Assembly (NCBI GenBank): GCA_041940305.1 | Contig: JBGTSJ010000003.1 | Span: 1-64,000, forward strand | Direction of reading: 5' to 3' | Origin: JBGTSJ01 sp041940305 | GTDB lineage: Bacteria > Planctomycetota > Planctomycetia > Planctomycetales > Planctomycetaceae | DNA length: 64,000 bases | Shown: in pieces, positions 60,847 through 64,000 of the stretch | How positions within the stretch are numbered: position 1 is the stretch's first letter | Layout: every line of letters starts with the position of its first letter | Notes under the pieces: model-generated | Seen by the model: only the letters and a program-made list of their open reading frames with translations | Databases searched by the model: none | Told to the model about the DNA's origin: nothing | Program-made: the position numbers and the translations under genes

Positions 60847-62289
60847 GTGAACGGTCGTCAAACGATACTGCCGATTGTGGCCGCGCTGGCCGGCGCGATC
60901 TCCGGCTGCGGTCCCGCGGAGCCTCAGTTCGTCTCGCGCGCCGAAGTCGAGACGCTGATGCCGGAGGCGCAGCAGTATGTCCACGAGCTGATGGACCAGA
61001 ACTTCGGCACGCCGACCAACAGCGTCGCCTGGGAGCGGTTCCCGCTCCATTACCACGCCGCCGTCGGCGCCGTCTCGGAAGGTGCGACCGTCGGCCAGTT
61101 CCAGCTCGCCGAGCCGGAGCCCGACGAAGACACGGGCGAACCGGTCCAGCAACAGTGGCTGCCGGTCACTCGCGGGATGGAAGTCCTCTTCGTCTCCGGT
61201 CCCGTCCTCGACCACGCAAAGGCCGAGGAGCAGGCGGACCGGGTCGTCCTGCCGGCCATCATCAAGTCGTTCGACGAGACGACCCGCACCGTCGTCCTGG
61301 ATCAGCCGCTCGCCGTCGCGCCGCAGCCGGGCAACCGGGTCGTGCTCGGACCGGGCGAAGTCCTCAAGCACGGGAGGCTGCTGTATGCCGAACACTGCCA
61401 GCATTGCCACGGCGTCAGCGGCGACGGCGCCGGACCGACCGCCGAATACCTGAACCCGCGCCCGCGCGATTACCGCCAGGGGATCTTCAAATTCACCTCC
61501 ACGCAGACCGTGCACCGCGCCCAGCGCGAAGACATCGCCCAGGTCATCGAGGACGGCATCCCCGGCACCTACATGCCGTCGTTCAAGCTCCTCACGCCGG
61601 AAGAGTCGACGGCCCTGGTGGAGTACGTCCTGTGGCTGGCCTGCCGCGGCGAGACCGAGATCAAGCGCACGCAGGTGCTCGCGCTCGACTTCTCCTCCGA
61701 GACGGCGCGCGAGGAACCGCAGGAAACGCTGCAGAACTTCATCGCCGGGCTGGAGGACCAGTTCGCCGTCGACTTCGATGACGAGACCACGCAGATCGCC
61801 GAACTGTGGGCGACGGCCCAGCAGGCGGACGCGGCAGTGACCCCCACCGTCAGCCGCATCCCCAGCGATGCCGAATCGATTCGTCGCGGCCGCCAGCTGT
61901 TTCTCTCGGACACGGCGAAGTGCGCCACCTGTCACGGCGACGCCGGCGGCGGCGACGGGGCGCAGACGCTCCTCGTCCAGAAGGACAAGGAAGGCCGCGA
62001 CCGGGACGTGCCGGGACTGTTCGACGACTGGGGCAACGCCATCCAGCCGCGCGACCTGACGAGCGGCATCTACCGCGGCGGCCGCCGGCCGGTCGACATC
62101 TACCGCCGCATCTACGCCGGCATCAAAGGTACCCCCATGACGGGCTTCGGCACGTCGCTGACGGAAGAGCAGATCTGGGACCTGGTCAACTACGTGATGA
62201 GCATCCCGTTCGAGGAACGCGGCGTGGGCGAAGGCCCGTTCGTCCCGAGTGAAACGGCGCCTGCCGAACAGGTCGCCACTGCGGAGTGA
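60847..62289 (+). CDS. Dihaem cytochrome c lipoprotein
   Basis: A 480-residue protein. The N-terminal signal VAALAGAISGC ends in a lipobox. Two class I cytochrome c domains follow. CQHCHGVSGDGAGPTAEYL (Cys184, Cys187, His188) has the likely axial methionine in GTYMPSFKLL. CATCHGDAGGGDG (Cys359, Cys362, His363) has GTPMTGFG as its likely axial methionine. An N-terminal region of 170 residues has no haem. It fits a donor to the downstream oxidase, as in caa3-like systems where the cytochrome is separate. The GTG at 60847 is chosen because it directly precedes the signal sequence; the frame extends upstream. Confidence 0.88.
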   Translation: MNGRQTILPIVAALAGAISGCGPAEPQFVSRAEVETLMPEAQQYVHELMDQNFGTPTNSVAWERFPLHYHAAVGAVSEGATVGQFQLAEPEPDEDTGEPVQQQWLPVTRGMEVLFVSGPVLDHAKAEEQADRVVLPAIIKSFDETTRTVVLDQPLAVAPQPGNRVVLGPGEVLKHGRLLYAEHCQHCHGVSGDGAGPTAEYLNPRPRDYRQGIFKFTSTQTVHRAQREDIAQVIEDGIPGTYMPSFKLLTPEESTALVEYVLWLACRGETEIKRTQVLALDFSSETAREEPQETLQNFIAGLEDQFAVDFDDETTQIAELWATAQQADAAVTPTVSRIPSDAESIRRGRQLFLSDTAKCATCHGDAGGGDGAQTLLVQKDKEGRDRDVPGLFDDWGNAIQPRDLTSGIYRGGRRPVDIYRRIYAGIKGTPMTGFGTSLTEEQIWDLVNYVMSIPFEERGVGEGPFVPSETAPAEQVATAE

Positions 62290-62358
62290 GGACTTGCTGA
62301 CCAATCGGCTTGATTGCAGGTACGCGGCATCGGCCGCATCGACGACGGAGTTCATCCG

Positions 62359-63282
62359 GTGAAACGCTTCTGGTGCATCTTCTTCATGATCTGGCCCCTG
62401 CTCGCCCTGTGGCTGTGCTGGGTCGCGCCGGAAAACGGCTGGTGGTTCCCCGGCACCAGCAACGAGCACACCGCCTATCAGGGTCCGGAAGGGGGCGTCG
62501 CCATGTCGCCGCTGGGGGACCGGATCGACGACCTGTTCTACATGATCCTGATCGTCACCACGGTGGTGTTCGTGCTGACGCAGATCGCCCTCGGTTACGT
62601 TCTGTGGACCGGCGCGACACGCACCGATCCGGGCAACACCGAGCGCGCGTGGTTCACGCACGGCAGCCATAACCTGGAAGTGATCTGGTCGATCGTGCCG
62701 GCCGCAGTGCTGCTGTACATCGCCCTTTATCAGATGGATGTGTGGGCCGAGTTCCGCATGCGGCCGTACTTCCCGCAGGCGCAGATGGGGGCCGTGATGG
62801 CGGACCTCGGCGTCGAAGGGCAGTCCCCCAGCCGCGACCAGGCGCTGGCGGAAGTCACCGCGCGGCAGTTCGAGTGGCGGATTCGTTATCCGGGCTTCGA
62901 CGAGAGCGGCAACCTGCTGCCGCTGATGCCCGACCCGCAGCCGACCGACCTGTACACGGTCAACGACCTGCATCTCCCTTCGGGCGTCCCGGTGATGATC
63001 AGCCTCCGCTCCGACGACGTGCAGCATTCGTTCTTCCTCCCCGAACTGCGGGTCAAGCAGGACGCCGTGCCGGGCCTGGTGATCCCGGTGTGGTTCCAGG
63101 CGGAGAAGAGTGACACGTACTCGCTGCTGTGCGCCGAACTGTGCGGCTGGGGCCACTACAAGATGAAGGCCCGCTTCGTCGCCGAGCCTCCGGACGACTG
63201 GCTGGAGTGGATGAAGGAACTGCAGGCGCAGCAGGAGTTTGATGGGGTGGGCGCGCCGGAAGGCGAAGCGGCCGCGGAGTAG
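62359..63282 (+). CDS. coxB: Cytochrome c oxidase subunit II
   Basis: A 307-residue subunit II of a haem-copper oxidase. Two membrane helices lie at about residues 3-20 and 58-80, with a third hydrophobic stretch near 107-125 (EVIWSIVPAAVLLYIALYQ). The CuA centre is complete: His223 in VQHSFFLPEL and CAELCGWGHYKM with Cys258, Cys262, His266 and Met269. It accepts electrons from cytochrome c. GTG at 62359 follows GGAG at a good distance; a TTG at 62314 is less likely. The next gene, coxA, starts 131 bases on. Confidence 0.95.
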   Translation: MKRFWCIFFMIWPLLALWLCWVAPENGWWFPGTSNEHTAYQGPEGGVAMSPLGDRIDDLFYMILIVTTVVFVLTQIALGYVLWTGATRTDPGNTERAWFTHGSHNLEVIWSIVPAAVLLYIALYQMDVWAEFRMRPYFPQAQMGAVMADLGVEGQSPSRDQALAEVTARQFEWRIRYPGFDESGNLLPLMPDPQPTDLYTVNDLHLPSGVPVMISLRSDDVQHSFFLPELRVKQDAVPGLVIPVWFQAEKSDTYSLLCAELCGWGHYKMKARFVAEPPDDWLEWMKELQAQQEFDGVGAPEGEAAAE

Positions 63283-63286
63283 AAGT

Positions 63287-63380
63287 ATTGGTCAATGGTC
63301 AATTCACAATCGTCATTGGTCATTGGAAAAGGCCCCTTCAATGACCAATGTGAAATGACCAATGGCTGATGACAAATGAA
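63287..63380. repeat. Inverted heptamer arrays between coxB and coxA
   Basis: The left array (63287-63328) has six units such as ATTGGTC, AATGGTC and AATCGTC. The right array (63339-63380) has six units such as CAATGAC and AAATGAC. A 12-base perfect match pairs CATTGGTCATTG at 63314 with CAATGACCAATG at 63339 around a 13-base loop. Units match those at 58699. It is the clearest example of the family. Confidence 0.9.
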
Positions 63381-63413
63381 GCCAACTGAGACTCGCGATT
63401 GCGAGAACGACCT

Positions 63414-64000
63414 ATGAGCACGACGACACCGACCCTCGAGACGCACGGGCATGGCGACCATGGCCACGGCCATGCGCACCATGATCCGGGCTTTGTCCGC
63501 AAGTACCTGTTCTCCACCGATCACAAGATGATCGGCATCCAGTTCCTCATCACCACGATGCTCATGCTGTTCGTGGGGGGGGCGCTGGCGCTGGGGGTCC
63601 GCTGGCAGCTGGCCTTCCCGTGGGAGACGATGCCGTTCTTCGGCCAGTTCTTCGCCGCACAGGGGGGGCAGATCTCCCCCGAGTACTACACGATGCTGTT
63701 CACCATGCACGCGACCGTGATGATCTTTCTGGTCATCATCCCGGTGCTGGCGGGGGCGTTCGGCAACTTTCTGATCCCGCTGATGATCGGGGCCGACGAC
63801 ATGGCGTTCCCGGTCCTCAACATGCTCAGCTACTGGTTCATGTGGCCGGCCATCGCCTGCTTCGGGCTCAGCTTTCTGTTCGGCGGCGGACCGGCCGCTG
63901 GCTGGACAAGCTACCCGGTTCTTTCGGCCATCATTGAGGCCGCTCCGGGATCGGGACATGCCCAAACCATGTGGCTGCTGGCGGTCACGTTCGTCGGCGT
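63414..64000 (+). CDS. coxA: Cytochrome c oxidase subunit I (partial, runs off right edge)
   Basis: The first 195 codons of a haem-copper oxidase subunit I, cut by the window end. The N-terminus is histidine-rich (HGHGDHGHGHAHH, residues 11-23), followed by the family opening YLFSTDHKMIGIQFL near residue 31. The segment YTMLFTMHATVMIFLVIIP near residue 92 contains the first low-spin haem ligand histidine. Several helices follow (GNFLIPLMIGADDMAFPVLNMLSYW), as in caa3/aa3 oxidases. The active-site histidines and tyrosine lie beyond the window. The ATG at 63414 is the first in-frame start after the heptamer hairpin. Confidence 0.93.
   Translation, partial: MSTTTPTLETHGHGDHGHGHAHHDPGFVRKYLFSTDHKMIGIQFLITTMLMLFVGGALALGVRWQLAFPWETMPFFGQFFAAQGGQISPEYYTMLFTMHATVMIFLVIIPVLAGAFGNFLIPLMIGADDMAFPVLNMLSYWFMWPAIACFGLSFLFGGGPAAGWTSYPVLSAIIEAAPGSGHAQTMWLLAVTFVG

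Noticed and set aside
60766..63156. A 796-codon minus-strand frame opposite the dihaem cytochrome and coxB genes
   Set aside because: It spans two clearly real plus-strand genes and their gap, lacks motifs, and has shadow-type composition.

Overview
The window looks like a chromosomal segment of a planctomycete (Planctomycetota, probably order Planctomycetales). It is GC-rich. The evidence is the set of lineage-typical families: two DUF1549/DUF1553 proteins with an embedded CxxCH motif, a Tat-exported DUF1501 protein, a sigma factor of the kind abundant in this phylum, and an exported protein ending in the short conserved domain common in planctomycete secreted proteins. No rRNA, tRNA, CRISPR array, prophage or transposase was recognised. 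All names rest on reading motifs by eye; no database search was run.

Layout. (1) 577-6383: a DUF1549/DUF1553 gene and its DUF1501 partner, then a sigma factor overlapping by 4 bp a gene that joins an anti-sigma-like N-terminus and membrane anchor to a second DUF1549/DUF1553 body. (2) 6655-15515: a molybdenum hydroxylase large subunit, an exported DJ-1/PfpI protein, ribH-nusB, small unknowns, and a CnoX-like thioredoxin-TPR protein. (3) 15598-17684, minus strand: an OmpH/Skp-like protein and CorA. (4) 17792-23156: a nitrogen-control block of a sigma-54 type promoter, amtB, two tandem P-II genes and glnD. (5) 23215-34391: mixed metabolism, including a D-threonine aldolase-like enzyme, a CehA-like metallohydrolase, a thioredoxin/CxxCH/PDZ protein, L-2-hydroxyglutarate oxidase, a PduO-type adenosyltransferase, an LptF/G-type permease, a sterol desaturase-like protein, an enolase-superfamily dehydratase and nadD. 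(6) 34597-49195: envelope and glycan genes, including a 1050-residue fusion of polyprenyl-phosphate glycosyltransferase, GtrA, M28 peptidase and PDZ, a sigma-54 activator, and a tightly overlapping methyltransferase / glycosyltransferase / YfhO-like operon. (7) 50584 to the right edge: a large respiratory operon with Rieske protein, split cytochrome b, a 1479-residue octahaem coiled-coil/PDZ cytochrome, two lipoproteins with CxxHxxM sites, a dihaem cytochrome c lipoprotein, and CoxB and CoxA of a haem-copper oxidase. CoxA runs off the window.

How it fits together. The respiratory operon can carry electrons from quinol through the Rieske/cytochrome b module and multihaem cytochrome to the lipoprotein carriers and the CuA oxidase. 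The nitrogen block is a complete sense-and-transport unit: the transporter, two P-II proteins with a uridylylatable Tyr51, and the enzyme that modifies them.

The most unusual structural signal is a family of intergenic elements made of degenerate tandem heptamers. Four of the gene junctions in the respiratory operon carry a pair of heptamer arrays that are mutually inverted, so each can fold into a long hairpin. Two more junctions carry single arrays that are translated as the N-termini of lipoproteins. Related elements with unit lengths of 8-9 occur elsewhere, and another GC-rich repeat is translated in frame inside a membrane protein.
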